Source: G963675935 sp963803125 (GTDB lineage: Bacteria; Planctomycetota; Planctomycetia; Pirellulales; Thermoguttaceae). From it: 64,000 bases of DNA. Location: positions 310,001 to 374,000 of the forward strand of contig CAWDLR010000002.1 of NCBI GenBank assembly GCA_963803125.1, read 5' to 3'. Within the stretch, counting starts at the first letter, position 1, and the number at the start of each line of letters is the position of its first letter. The notes beneath the pieces were generated by a model that was given only the letters and a program-made list of their open reading frames with translations, was not told the origin of the DNA and made no database searches. Position numbers and translations under genes: made by a program. This document shows, one piece after another, positions 17,372-27,343 of this stretch.

Positions 17372-18529
17372 ATGAAGAAGTCAGTTGATCGGAGCAATGC
17401 GAGCGTAACGAGGCGAGTGGCGGTATTGGCCGCCGCCGCCTGCATCGGATGTGGGGTGCTGGCGACGTGGGCCTGGGGGCAGCGGCCCTCGACGCAGAAG
17501 CACGTCGCCGAGCTGGCCAAGTATCTCGACGGCGTGGAAATCGCCGAGCCGATCGTCTATCGGCAGTTGTCGGTCTATCCAATTCTGGTCAACGACGAGC
17601 CGCTGCTTCGCGGCCGCTGGTTGACGCTGGACAAGGCCATTTCGCGGGGCATCCTCGAGGTGGGCGAGCAGGCCGGCGGGAACGTGCCGGTGGTGCGCGT
17701 GGGGAACAAGAGCCGCGACGAGAACGTGCTGATCATGACCGGCGAAGTGATCGCCGGCGGCATGCAGACCCGCACCATCCGGCACGACCTGGTGTTGTCC
17801 CCCGGCCAGTCGATCGACGTGGACGTTTTTTGCGTCGAGGCCCATCGCTGGTCGGGCGAAGAGAAGTTCTCGGGCGGGAGCAAGGTCATGCTGCCGCAGT
17901 CGATTCAGGGGAAAGTCCGCGGCGGCGCCGACCAGGGCAAGGTCTGGTCGGAGGTGGCCCGCAATAATGCCTCGCTGCGGGCGGAGAACTCGACCGGCAG
18001 CCTGGAGAAGGCGCTGAACTCCGTACATGTCCGCCGCAGACTGGAGGAGGCGCGGCGGCGGATCGTTCCCGAAATCCCCAGCGGCACGGTCGGTTTCATC
18101 TTTGTCGGCAACGGCCGGGCGTTGGGTGCGGAGCTATTCGGCAGCGAAGAACTGGCGCGAGAGCTGCTGCCCAAATTGCTCGATTCCTATGTGGTGGATT
18201 ACGTGATTCTCCGCGACTCGAACTCCGCCCGCGGCGGCACGAGCGACAATCGGGCGACGATCGATTTCTTCGAGCTGCTCTGCCGCAGCGGCAGTCAACG
18301 CGCGACCACCGCCGGCTCGGGCGCCGGCATCAGCACCCGCCACGGCGACCTGCTCGGGGACGGCGTGAGCATCGACGATACGTTGGTGCATTACGGCGTG
18401 CAATTTGCGGACAGGAACCAAGCAAAGCCCACTCCACGCCGCCGGCCGTCGATCATCTATCCGCCGCAGCAGGGGGAGATGAACCAGCGATCGCTGAACA
18501 ACGCAGTGCAGCAACAGCAGCGGCAATGA
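17372..18529 (+). CDS. Exported ARPP-1 domain protein
   Basis: 385 residues. An N-terminal signal/anchor (VAVLAAAACIGCGVLATWAWG) is followed by an ARPP-1 (ARG/rhodanese/phosphatase-superfamily-associated protein) domain: VYPILVNDEPLLRGRWLTLDKAISRGILEVGEQ, ENVLIMTGEVIAGGMQTRTI and VFCVEAHRW. The tail (about 350-385) is Gln/Asn/Pro-rich and looks disordered. The ATG at 17372 is preferred over an in-frame ATG 39 bases earlier because the signal peptide follows directly and an AGAGAGAAG purine tract precedes it. The domain has no established biochemical function. Confidence 0.75.
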   Translation: MKKSVDRSNASVTRRVAVLAAAACIGCGVLATWAWGQRPSTQKHVAELAKYLDGVEIAEPIVYRQLSVYPILVNDEPLLRGRWLTLDKAISRGILEVGEQAGGNVPVVRVGNKSRDENVLIMTGEVIAGGMQTRTIRHDLVLSPGQSIDVDVFCVEAHRWSGEEKFSGGSKVMLPQSIQGKVRGGADQGKVWSEVARNNASLRAENSTGSLEKALNSVHVRRRLEEARRRIVPEIPSGTVGFIFVGNGRALGAELFGSEELARELLPKLLDSYVVDYVILRDSNSARGGTSDNRATIDFFELLCRSGSQRATTAGSGAGISTRHGDLLGDGVSIDDTLVHYGVQFADRNQAKPTPRRRPSIIYPPQQGEMNQRSLNNAVQQQQRQ

Positions 18530-18545
18530 TAGAGGGATCCGCTGC

Positions 18546-18573
18546 GCGCGCTTCCCTGCGGGGCGCGGCTAAA
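18546..18573. repeat. Dispersed CGCGCTTCCC...GGCTAAAC hairpin, copy 2
   Basis: The block CGCGCTTCCCTGCGGGGCGC followed by GGCTAAAC forms a small stem (CGCGC with GCGCG). It is shared with 17206-17233 and 22464-22491. It lies between two convergent genes and could serve as a bidirectional terminator. Confidence 0.65.
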
Positions 18574-18586
18574 CAAGAGCGGCGGC

Positions 18587-20047
18587 TTACTTCGACGGCT
18601 CGAACTCGGCGCAATAGCCCTCGTGATCGGAGACGGGGCCATAATCGTCGCGGGTGAAGAGCCGACAAGCCGACTGCACCTCTAAGGCCGCCCCCTTTTT
18701 CACGAGAAGATAATCGATGCGACGGTCCTCGGCGCGGTCGATCTGCTGGGCGTTGGCCTTGAAGAACTGGTCGTCGTACTCGCGGCTCAACAGCGCGTAG
18801 CCCTGCGAATTGGCGGCGTTGTTGAAATCGCCGCAGAGCAGCGTGGCGGCGACGTCCGGCGTCCGTTTGCTCTCGGCCCAGCGGTGCAGGTTCTCGAACT
18901 GTTCGCGGAACCCGTTTTGCCACCAGCTCAGGTGGACCGAAAAGACGTTGAGCAGGCCGAAATAGGGCACGTCGATCTGGGCCATGACCACCTTGTGCGC
19001 GTGGATGTCGTAGACGTTCTGCGTCGCCGAGACGTACTTGGAATCTCGCGCGAGGAACGGGTGGCGGCTGAGGATGGCGGTCCCCTCGCGGTATCGAGCG
19101 AAGCCGAAATGGCTCCAATCGGTGCAGAGCCAAAAGGATTCGCCCAGGCGGTCGCGAATCAGCTTGGCGGCGTTGGAATTCCAGTCGCCGCGGCCTTCGT
19201 TCCAGAGCTCGCCGACCTCTTGCAGACAGACCACGTTAACGTGGAGTTCCTGAATGACTTTGGCGATCCGCGCGAACTTCTCCTCCTGGCGATCTTCCTG
19301 ATAGCAGTGCAGGTTGAGCGTCATGATCTTCAGGCGATCGCGGCGGGCCAGGTAGTTCCTGCCCCAATTATTGTCCCAATACTCGCGGCCTTTGCTGCGG
19401 CAGAACAGGGTGTACTCGACGCGGTAGGCGTCGCCCAAGTGCAATTGGCTGATCCAGACGGCGCAGCCGTACTGGTTGGGATTGCGGGCGCCGCCGTCGA
19501 TCGAATGATGCCAGTGCTTTCGCCAGAGGAAGGCGGGCGTGTCGGTGAACGTCTGCCAGTGATTCGTCGTCCAGCGGATCGAGACCTCTTCCGGCTGAAG
19601 GTCCTGATGCGCGGCGATCGCCACCGGATAGTATTGCTGGCCGGTGTACAGGAGGTCTTGGAAATCGAGGTTCAGCAGCGGACATTCGCCGCCGATGCGT
19701 ATGCCGGCGTCGGCGTCGATCGTGTAAGGGCGGTGGTCGCTGGGATTGCAAAACTCGCGGCCGGCGACGCGGTAGTGCAGGTTGAAGCGGACGTTGCCGG
19801 GCAGCGACTCGGCCGTCGTCCGCGCAAACAGCGCGCGGGCCTGCCAGACTTCAGTATCCCAGCCGGCGGGGCGGACATATTCGGCCTTGAGCGTCCGCCG
19901 CACGCCGTCTTCTCCGGCCCAGATCACCGCGACGTCCTTGTCGTACGCCAGATTCTGGACCAAGAGCACGAACGCCAACTCTTGCTGGGCAGTTCTGCCG
20001 TGCCCACTGGTCGTGTTCTTGGCGTAGAGCAGTTCGATGGGGCTCAT
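18587..20047 (-). CDS. Endonuclease/exonuclease/phosphatase-family protein with CBM21-like domains
   Basis: 486 residues. The N-terminal half looks like two tandem CBM21-type (glycogen/starch-binding) modules: VQNLAYDKDVAVIWAGEDG begins the first, and the second ends in GREYWDNNWGRNY, very close to the family signature. The C-terminal half is an EEP (DNase I/sphingomyelinase/inositol phosphatase) domain with IMTLNLHC (Asn), CLQEVGE (Glu), FSVHLSWW (His), LLCGDFNNAA (Asp, Asn) and PVSDHEGY (Asp-His). No signal peptide is evident with the ATG at 20047; a longer frame reaches 20299 but overlaps the divergent gene. It shares a 178-base intergenic region with the PLD-type gene. Substrate unknown: a phosphoester linked to a glucan is one idea. 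Confidence 0.8.
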   Translation of the reverse strand: MSPIELLYAKNTTSGHGRTAQQELAFVLLVQNLAYDKDVAVIWAGEDGVRRTLKAEYVRPAGWDTEVWQARALFARTTAESLPGNVRFNLHYRVAGREFCNPSDHRPYTIDADAGIRIGGECPLLNLDFQDLLYTGQQYYPVAIAAHQDLQPEEVSIRWTTNHWQTFTDTPAFLWRKHWHHSIDGGARNPNQYGCAVWISQLHLGDAYRVEYTLFCRSKGREYWDNNWGRNYLARRDRLKIMTLNLHCYQEDRQEEKFARIAKVIQELHVNVVCLQEVGELWNEGRGDWNSNAAKLIRDRLGESFWLCTDWSHFGFARYREGTAILSRHPFLARDSKYVSATQNVYDIHAHKVVMAQIDVPYFGLLNVFSVHLSWWQNGFREQFENLHRWAESKRTPDVAATLLCGDFNNAANSQGYALLSREYDDQFFKANAQQIDRAEDRRIDYLLVKKGAALEVQSACRLFTRDDYGPVSDHEGYCAEFEPSK

Positions 20048-20225
20048 GGTCTCGCTCGCACGCGACAGGTGCAGTATAGCCCGTTGCAGGCGAGTTGTCT
20101 TGCGGGGCCGCTGGCAGGAGGGGCGGCGCGGATAGTCTTGCCCCAGCGGTAGTAGGGCAAGGCTCATCGATCTGCTGATGCCGGAACCATGAGTTTCGCC
20201 GATTCTTCCGTCGAGGAATCCCGCA

Positions 20226-21911
20226 ATGATTAGTTTTTCGGCGCTCGACGCAATGCCTGCCCCGGAATCCCCTGTGCGGCGAGTGATGTTCGCGATCACG
20301 GCGAAGGGGGATGTAATGGAGTATGCCGAGGAAGTCGCTGTTCCGATCGATGGCGAATTGAGCGGCAGTTTTGTTCGCCCGAACGACCTGGGCGAGCCCT
20401 TCTCGCTGCGCTGGGGCAGAATCCGCTTTCAGGTGTTCTGGGGAGCCGAGATCAACCTGAAGGCGATTCTCAAAGTCTATCGCAGCGACGGGACGCGGGA
20501 ACAGTTCATCAGCGGCACCGATCCCTACGAAGTGCAGTGGAACAGTCACAAGCGGGTCACCCGCGACTTCTATCTGCTGCCCTTCTCCTCGAAGCTGGGG
20601 CGGATCGTGTGCGTCAAGTGCGCCTACGTCGTCCACTACCGCGGCCGCTCGTTTCCCTCGCAGTACGAGTACATCTTCATGGACGGCTGTCACTTCGAGG
20701 CTGATTGCCGGCAGCAGCGGGCGATTACGCGGCAGTGGGCCACGCCGAATCGCTATCGCACAAAGGAGCTGGACGCCGGGCTGCTGCAACGCGACGTCGA
20801 TTGGTACAACGCCCACTTCGAGTCGCTGCAACTGGTTCCCAAGTTCACCAAGGGCACGCCGCAGCATCCTTATCATCCCAAAGCCTATATTCACCGGCAA
20901 ATCGACGAACTGATCCGGCGGAAGCGGGAGCGTCCCGAATCGTCGCAGACGATCAAGGCCTGCGTCGATTGCATCGACGACGGCGATTTCACCAACCATC
21001 TGCTCCACGCCAGCAGTGAGGGGGTCGAGGTGCAGTGCCTGGTCGATTGGCGGAAGACGACCATGACCCACAGCGAGAATTACGCCCGGCTGAAACGTGC
21101 GCCGCTGGAATTGACCGGCGTTTTCTGCATGGCCAGAGAGCCGTCGGTGGAAGTTGCCACGGACATGCACGCCAAGTTCATCATCTTCGGCGAGGAAGAT
21201 TGCATCCTCGGCTCGTTCAATGTTGCCTTCGACCGCTGGTGGGCGAACTGGGAATCGGGCATGACCTTCCATTCACGCGGCGTCTGCCGGCTGTTGGACA
21301 ATGTCTTCCAGAGCATCCGCGGCGGCGTGATTCAACCCTACGTCGTCGATCCGCTCAGCCCCTTCAATTTGCTGTACACCTTCGGCCGGCAGATGCTGCC
21401 AAACGGCAAGTGCTACCGCCCTCACCAGGCCATCATCTCCGCCATCCACCGGGCGCGGCGGTCGATCAGGCCCTGCCTGTTCTTGATCAACGAACTGCGC
21501 GGCGAGTATCAGGACAGCGTGGTCAACGCGCTGCTCCAGGCCAAGCGGCGGGGCGTGGACGTACACCTGGTCGTCAACGGGCACATGGCCCATCCCGGCG
21601 ACCCGGGCAGGGCATACACGATGAAGGAGGAGCTGGAGCGGCCGCTGCAACCCGCCGTACTCAACCTCCGCCGCGGCGGGATCCCGGTGGCGTTGACCTA
21701 CGGACTGACCGACCACCGCGTGCCCTATTGCCCGCTGCACCCGAAATACTGCATCATCGACGATTACCTCGTGCTCGAAGGCAGTTTTAACTGGTACAAC
21801 ACCTCGACCTTCTCGCACGATCTGCTGGTGATTGCCGCCAGCGCCGAGGTTGCGCAGCCGTATCTGTTCGAGTTCCAGCAGATTCTGAACAGGCTGCGGG
21901 TGTTTTATTGA
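20226..21911 (+). CDS. Phospholipase D-like protein with two HKD motifs
   Basis: 561 residues. Residues 15-150 form a beta-rich module resembling the carbohydrate-binding region of the divergent EEP protein (VMFAITAKGDVMEYAEEVAV...). Two HxKx4D catalytic repeats follow: MHAKFIIFGEEDCILGSFN near 320 and LHPKYCIIDDYLVLEGSFNW near 508, so one complete PLD active site is expected. PLD-superfamily members include phospholipases, cardiolipin synthases and nucleases. The ATG at 20226 is preceded by GAGGAA at nine bases. The divergent arrangement and related N-termini suggest that this and the neighbouring EEP protein act on the same material. No membrane segment or signal is evident. Confidence 0.8.
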   Translation: MISFSALDAMPAPESPVRRVMFAITAKGDVMEYAEEVAVPIDGELSGSFVRPNDLGEPFSLRWGRIRFQVFWGAEINLKAILKVYRSDGTREQFISGTDPYEVQWNSHKRVTRDFYLLPFSSKLGRIVCVKCAYVVHYRGRSFPSQYEYIFMDGCHFEADCRQQRAITRQWATPNRYRTKELDAGLLQRDVDWYNAHFESLQLVPKFTKGTPQHPYHPKAYIHRQIDELIRRKRERPESSQTIKACVDCIDDGDFTNHLLHASSEGVEVQCLVDWRKTTMTHSENYARLKRAPLELTGVFCMAREPSVEVATDMHAKFIIFGEEDCILGSFNVAFDRWWANWESGMTFHSRGVCRLLDNVFQSIRGGVIQPYVVDPLSPFNLLYTFGRQMLPNGKCYRPHQAIISAIHRARRSIRPCLFLINELRGEYQDSVVNALLQAKRRGVDVHLVVNGHMAHPGDPGRAYTMKEELERPLQPAVLNLRRGGIPVALTYGLTDHRVPYCPLHPKYCIIDDYLVLEGSFNWYNTSTFSHDLLVIAASAEVAQPYLFEFQQILNRLRVFY

Positions 21912-21928
21912 GGGCAATTCCGCATATA

Positions 21929-22459
21929 TCAGTGTCGTTTCGGTGCCGCCGGCAATCCGAGTTCGGCCGGCACCTTCGGCGTCACGCCGAATCGCTGCGA
22001 TTGACCGTCGCGGAAACGCTCGCGGATTTCGAAGTTCTCGAAGGCCGGACCGCCGGGAATCGGCAGTTGCGACGCCCAGTAGTAGCAGCGGGCGTTGACC
22101 GCCGCCTGCAAATCCTCGCCGAAAGTCCCCTTCGGTTTGCGCCAGTACTGGGTGACTTTTCGGCCGCCGTAATACCAGCCGTCCATGTCCGCGACCGGCG
22201 AGTAGATGCGTATCAGCCCGCGCGGCTCGCCGTCCGCTTTACCGCCGCCGGGGTGGATGCCGAAGAGCAGCCCGCCGGCAATTCCCCAGCACGGCCGAGC
22301 GCGGTCCGGTCCGCCGCGAATCCACTTCGGCGGCGTTGGGCGATGCGAGGGCTGGGACGCCGGGGATTGTGCGTGGCAACTCGTGACGAGCGAACCGCCA
22401 GCCACCGGAAGAAGTAGCAGCGAAATTCCGGCGAACGAAGCGGCAGCGAAATGCCGCAC
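21929..22459 (-). CDS. Putative lipoprotein of unknown function
   Basis: 176 residues if translation starts at GTG 22459. The N-terminus is a signal-like run (FAGISLLLLPVAGGSL) ending in the possible lipobox VTSC. The mature part contains GGLLFGIHPGGGKADGEPRGLIRIYSPVADM and FENFEIRERFRDGQSQRFGVTPK, with no family recognised. The open frame reaches 22582, but upstream of the GTG it runs through two repeat tracts, so the longer version is unlikely. It meets the PLD gene tail to tail 17 bases away. Confidence 0.55.
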   Translation of the reverse strand: MRHFAAASFAGISLLLLPVAGGSLVTSCHAQSPASQPSHRPTPPKWIRGGPDRARPCWGIAGGLLFGIHPGGGKADGEPRGLIRIYSPVADMDGWYYGGRKVTQYWRKPKGTFGEDLQAAVNARCYYWASQLPIPGGPAFENFEIRERFRDGQSQRFGVTPKVPAELGLPAAPKRH

Positions 22460-22463
22460 TGAC

Positions 22464-22491
22464 CGCGCTTCCCTTCGGGGCGCGGCTAAAC
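22464..22491. repeat. Dispersed CGCGCTTCCC...GGCTAAAC hairpin, copy 3
   Basis: Same block as at 18546-18573 and at the head of the 17219 tandem array, with CTTCGG in the loop. It lies directly upstream of the GTG start of the lipoprotein gene. Confidence 0.65.
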
Positions 22492-22520
22492 GGAAACCCG
22501 ACCCCCGAGCGGTGTCAATC

Positions 22521-22606
22521 ACCAAATCCCCAAATCCCCAAAATCTCCAAATCTCCAAATCCCGAAATCCCGAAATCCCCAAATCCCCAAATCCCCAAAT
22601 CCCTCC

Positions 22607-22610
<4 letters not shown>
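22521..22610. repeat. Short tandem repeat of CCAAATCCC-like units
   Basis: About ten imperfect 8-9-base units (CCCCAAAT, TCCCGAAA, TCTCCAAA) run head to tail across 22521-22610, ending at the 3' end of glnS. Low-complexity tract; no coding sense. Confidence 0.8.
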
Positions 22611-24298
<1,688 letters not shown>

Positions 24299-24314
24299 AA
24301 CCAGTTCCTTGGTT

Positions 24315-24893
24315 CTAAGAAGCGATCTTGGCGGCGAGCGTTCGGGCGAAGTCCACGGCATGTCGCCGCACGTCGTCGCCCAAGGCCTCGGGCTCGCTAC
24401 AGTTGGGCACCAACCACGTGCCGGCCAGATGGGCACGCAACAGGCGAACCATCTGATGGAATCCGCGAAAGACGAGATCGGCATTGTCAACCCGTTCGCC
24501 GCCGGCCGTCAGCAGCAGCGCGATCTCCTTGCCGGCGAGCCGCGGCAGATCAGTGCGCGGTCCCTCGAAGTCCATCAGGCAATAGGTGCGGTCGATCAGC
24601 GCCTTGATCTGGGCCGGAAATCCCCAGCAGAAGACGGGGGCGGCGAAGAGCACGAGGTCCGACTTGGCCATCCGCTCGAACAGTCCGATGGCGTCGTCAT
24701 CGAGGGCGCAGAGTTTTTGCGTGCCCCCTTTCTTGCAAATGAGGCACTCGCGGCAGCCGCCGACGTTGTAGTCGAGGATGTTGATGCTATCAACTTGGTG
24801 GCGATCGGCGCGGAGTTGCTCTTCAACCCACCCCAGAACCTTGGCGGTGTTGCCGCGGCGTCGGGGACTCCCCAGAACGGTCACGATTTGCAT
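24315..24893 (-). CDS. NADPH-dependent FMN reductase / flavodoxin-fold oxidoreductase
   Basis: 192 residues. Flavodoxin-like fold with the FMN phosphate loop at the very start (IVTVLGSPRRRGNTAKVL) and APVFCWGFPAQIKALIDRTYC around the isoalloxazine site. A Cys cluster, VGGCRECLICKKGG, resembles the iron-sulfur flavoprotein subgroup (two close CxxC-like spacings) and might bind a metal or cluster. The start at 24893 puts the conserved IVTVLGS at residue 3. Lies directly upstream of glnS on the same strand. Physiological electron acceptor unknown. Confidence 0.85.
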   Translation of the reverse strand: MQIVTVLGSPRRRGNTAKVLGWVEEQLRADRHQVDSINILDYNVGGCRECLICKKGGTQKLCALDDDAIGLFERMAKSDLVLFAAPVFCWGFPAQIKALIDRTYCLMDFEGPRTDLPRLAGKEIALLLTAGGERVDNADLVFRGFHQMVRLLRAHLAGTWLVPNCSEPEALGDDVRRHAVDFARTLAAKIAS

Positions 24894-24985
24894 GATTGGG
24901 CTTCCCTGGAATCCACAAACAGGCAGGGGCGGGGCCAAAGCGGCGACCGCCCCAGGGACTCCAGGATACCCGCCGACCGGCCGGC

Positions 24986-25297
24986 TTACCAGCCGATCCC
25001 CAGCGAGAGCCCACGGCTTCGATAGTACAAGCCCCAGGTGGGCGCCGGAGTGACATACGGGTAGGTGTAAACCGGCGGATAGCAAGCCGGCTGCGGATAG
25101 CAGGCCGGCTGCGGATAGACCACCGCCGGCACCACCGGAACCACCAGCCGCGGCGCAACGTAGACGCGCGGATGGACAAATACCGGCGCGTAATGGGCGT
25201 GATGGTACTGGTGGTAATAGGGACCGTATGCCTGGGCTTGGCCCGCGGCCACGCAGAGGATTCCCAACACCGTCAAAGCAAGTGCAACTCGTCTCAT
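24986..25297 (-). CDS. Small secreted Tyr/Pro-rich protein
   Basis: 103 residues with a clear signal peptide (RRVALALTVLGILCVAAGQAQA). The mature part is low complexity, dominated by Tyr, Pro, Val and His, with the doubled unit YPQPAC. A good AAGGAAT lies before the ATG. It resembles the 94-residue protein at 28494 in composition and layout. Such proteins are common and uncharacterised in planctomycetes; a cell-envelope role is only a guess. Confidence 0.65.
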   Translation of the reverse strand: MRRVALALTVLGILCVAAGQAQAYGPYYHQYHHAHYAPVFVHPRVYVAPRLVVPVVPAVVYPQPACYPQPACYPPVYTYPYVTPAPTWGLYYRSRGLSLGIGW

Positions 25298-25454
25298 GGC
25301 TCGATTCCTTTCAGATTTGGGGGAAATTCGTGTTCTGTTTGTCCATTCCGCATGGGGCGTGCCAATTGGGAGAGGAATGACTCATAACTCTATATTTTTC
25401 AATAGGATATGACGTTCAGGATCACGTTAGCGAACCGTCGGGCACCCTCCTGAA

Positions 25455-25475
25455 GCGCAGTCAGATTGACTGCGC
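25455..25475. terminator. Hairpin, possible terminator
   Basis: Perfect 9-bp arms GCGCAGTCA (25455-25463) and TGACTGCGC (25467-25475) with a GAT loop, in the gap between a minus-strand and a plus-strand gene. No T-tract follows on either strand, so termination is uncertain. The rest of 25298-25566 contains nothing recognisable; no cobalamin riboswitch was seen. Confidence 0.4.
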
Positions 25476-25566
25476 AAGTGTCAACACGACAACAGGTAGA
25501 ACTGGGCCGCCGCTCATTATTCAAGTCGATTGACCCGCCCCCAGCCGGCGTCTAAGCTGAAATTTC

Positions 25567-26505
25567 ATGAAGTACCGGTTTACGTTGATCGCGGCAGTTC
25601 TCCTCGCCTTCGCCGGCAGCCACGCGGCGCAGCGAGGCATCGACACGCCAATCAAACCTGTGGCTTCCCCCCGCTGGCACTGCGAGCGGATCGTCTCGAT
25701 GGCCCCAAGCCTTACGGAAATCCTTTACGCCCTGGGGCTTGGTGATCGCGTGGTGGGCGTGTCGCGAGACTGCCACTATCCGCCGGAGGTCGAGCAGGTC
25801 CAGAAGACCGGAAACGTCGGCGGCTACTACGATCCGAACCTCGAAGCCATCGTGGCCCTGAAGCCCGACCTGGTGGTGATGCTGGAGGAGCAGGCGGCGG
25901 CGATGCCGAACTTCGAGAAGCTCCGCATCGAGACGCTCGCCGTGAACCAACAGACGATCGAAGGGGTGATCGAGTCGGTCCGCGTCATCGGCGGCAAGTG
26001 CGGCCGAGGGCCGGAAGGGCGATGGATGGCCCGCGACTTGCAAGAGCGGGTCGATCGCATCCGCCGGCAGACGCGGAGCCTCTCGCGTCCGCGCGTGCTC
26101 TTCGCGCTCGATCGCACTTTCGGCTGCGGCCATCTCGCCGATCTGTACGTCGCCGCCGACGACAATTACATCGATACGATGATCGACTGGGCCGGCGGCA
26201 AGAACGCCTACTCGCGCCGCGGCGCCCGCTATCCGATCGTTTCGACCGAGGGCATTCTGAGTCTCAACCCCGATGTCATTATCGACTTGGTGCCGGGCGA
26301 GACCGTGCGGCGGCTCGGCCGGCGAAAACTGTTGGAGGATTGGAGCGATGCAAATGGGGTGGCGGCCGTCAAGAATGGCCGCGTAATGATCTTCGATCAG
26401 GATTACGCCAGCGTCCCGGGGCCGCGATTTATCCGGCTTGTCGAGGACCTGGCCCGGCGGCTTCATCCCGAAGTGGACTGGAACCATGCGCAACCTGAAC
26501 ACTAA
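25567..26505 (+). CDS. ABC transporter substrate-binding protein, BtuF/FecB type
   Basis: 312 residues, periplasmic solute-binding protein of the class III (helical-backbone) type. Signal peptide FTLIAAVLLAFAGSHAAQ. The motif RIVSMAPSLTEILYALGLGDRVVGVSRDCHYPPEV is typical of vitamin B12 or haem/siderophore-binding members, and the second lobe has VLFALDRTFGCGHLADLYVAADDNYIDTMIDWAGGKNAY. First gene of a three-gene uptake operon; the ATPase start overlaps its end by 20 bases. The ligand (corrinoid or ferric chelate) cannot be fixed from sequence alone; no TonB receptor is in the window. Confidence 0.88.
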   Translation: MKYRFTLIAAVLLAFAGSHAAQRGIDTPIKPVASPRWHCERIVSMAPSLTEILYALGLGDRVVGVSRDCHYPPEVEQVQKTGNVGGYYDPNLEAIVALKPDLVVMLEEQAAAMPNFEKLRIETLAVNQQTIEGVIESVRVIGGKCGRGPEGRWMARDLQERVDRIRRQTRSLSRPRVLFALDRTFGCGHLADLYVAADDNYIDTMIDWAGGKNAYSRRGARYPIVSTEGILSLNPDVIIDLVPGETVRRLGRRKLLEDWSDANGVAAVKNGRVMIFDQDYASVPGPRFIRLVEDLARRLHPEVDWNHAQPEH

Positions 26506-27343
26506 CATCGTGCTCGAAGCCCGCAAGTTCTCGTGCCGCATCGGGGGCAAGCCGATCCTCCGCGACGTCTCGTTCCAGATTCGCCGCGGCGAGTACGTCT
26601 CGATCGTCGGCCCGAATGGGGCGGGCAAGACGACGCTGCTGAAGGCCTTCGACCGCATGATCGTCGGTAACGTCTCGGGCGAACTCAACGTCTGCGCGAT
26701 CTCCTGGCGGGATTGGAAGCAATCGGAGCTGGCCAAGCTGATGGCCTACGTGCCGCAGGCCGACAGCCGCGCCATGCCCTTCACGGCCGAGCAGTTCCTG
26801 CTGATGTGCCGCTATCCGTACATGAGCCCCTTCGCCACGATTCGCTCAAGCGACCGCAAGTTGGTGCGCGAGGCGATGGTCGGCACGGGCACCACCGCCT
26901 TCGCCAATCGCCGCATGGACACGCTTAGCAGCGGCGAGCGGCAGAAGGTCTACATCGCGGCGGCGTTGGCCCAGGGAGCCCACATCTGGCTGCTGGACGA
27001 GCCGACGACCTTCCTCGATTATCACCACCAGGCCGACATCCTCTCGCTGGTGGCGTTGGCCAACAAGGAGTTCGACGTGACGGTGGTGGCGGTCACGCAC
27101 GATCTGAATCACGCCGTGTTGGAGAGCGATCGGATCATCGCGCTGCGCGGCGGCGAGCTGGCGTTTTACGGCACGCCCGACCTGATTATGAAGCCGGACG
27201 TGCTCGAACGGGTCTATGGGGCGTCGCTGCTTCTGGTCGATCATCCCACCTCGGGCCTCCCGATGATCGTGCCGCGAATGACGCCGGAACAGGACAAGGA
27301 GCTGGCCAAGTGGCGAGCGACCTCACAACAAAAAATGAAATAG
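26486..27343 (+). CDS. ABC transporter ATP-binding protein, FecE/BtuD type
   Basis: 285 residues. Walker A GPNGAGKTT, Q-loop in YVPQADSR, signature LSSGERQKVYIAAAL (LSSGE), Walker B HIWLLDEPTTFLD and switch His in AVTHDLNHAV. ATG at 26486 (MRNLNTNIVLEARKFS) overlaps the binding-protein gene by 20 bases, and its own 3' end overlaps the permease by 34 bases, so translation of the three is likely coupled. Confidence 0.93.
   Translation: MRNLNTNIVLEARKFSCRIGGKPILRDVSFQIRRGEYVSIVGPNGAGKTTLLKAFDRMIVGNVSGELNVCAISWRDWKQSELAKLMAYVPQADSRAMPFTAEQFLLMCRYPYMSPFATIRSSDRKLVREAMVGTGTTAFANRRMDTLSSGERQKVYIAAALAQGAHIWLLDEPTTFLDYHHQADILSLVALANKEFDVTVVAVTHDLNHAVLESDRIIALRGGELAFYGTPDLIMKPDVLERVYGASLLLVDHPTSGLPMIVPRMTPEQDKELAKWRATSQQKMK

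Noticed and set aside
20048..20299. Extended N-terminus of the EEP-family protein up to 20299
   Set aside because: It would overlap the start of the divergent PLD gene and shows no homology; ATG 20047 begins the recognisable protein.
25298..25566. Cobalamin riboswitch ahead of the BtuF-like operon
   Set aside because: No B12-box-like conserved core was found; only a short simple hairpin is present.
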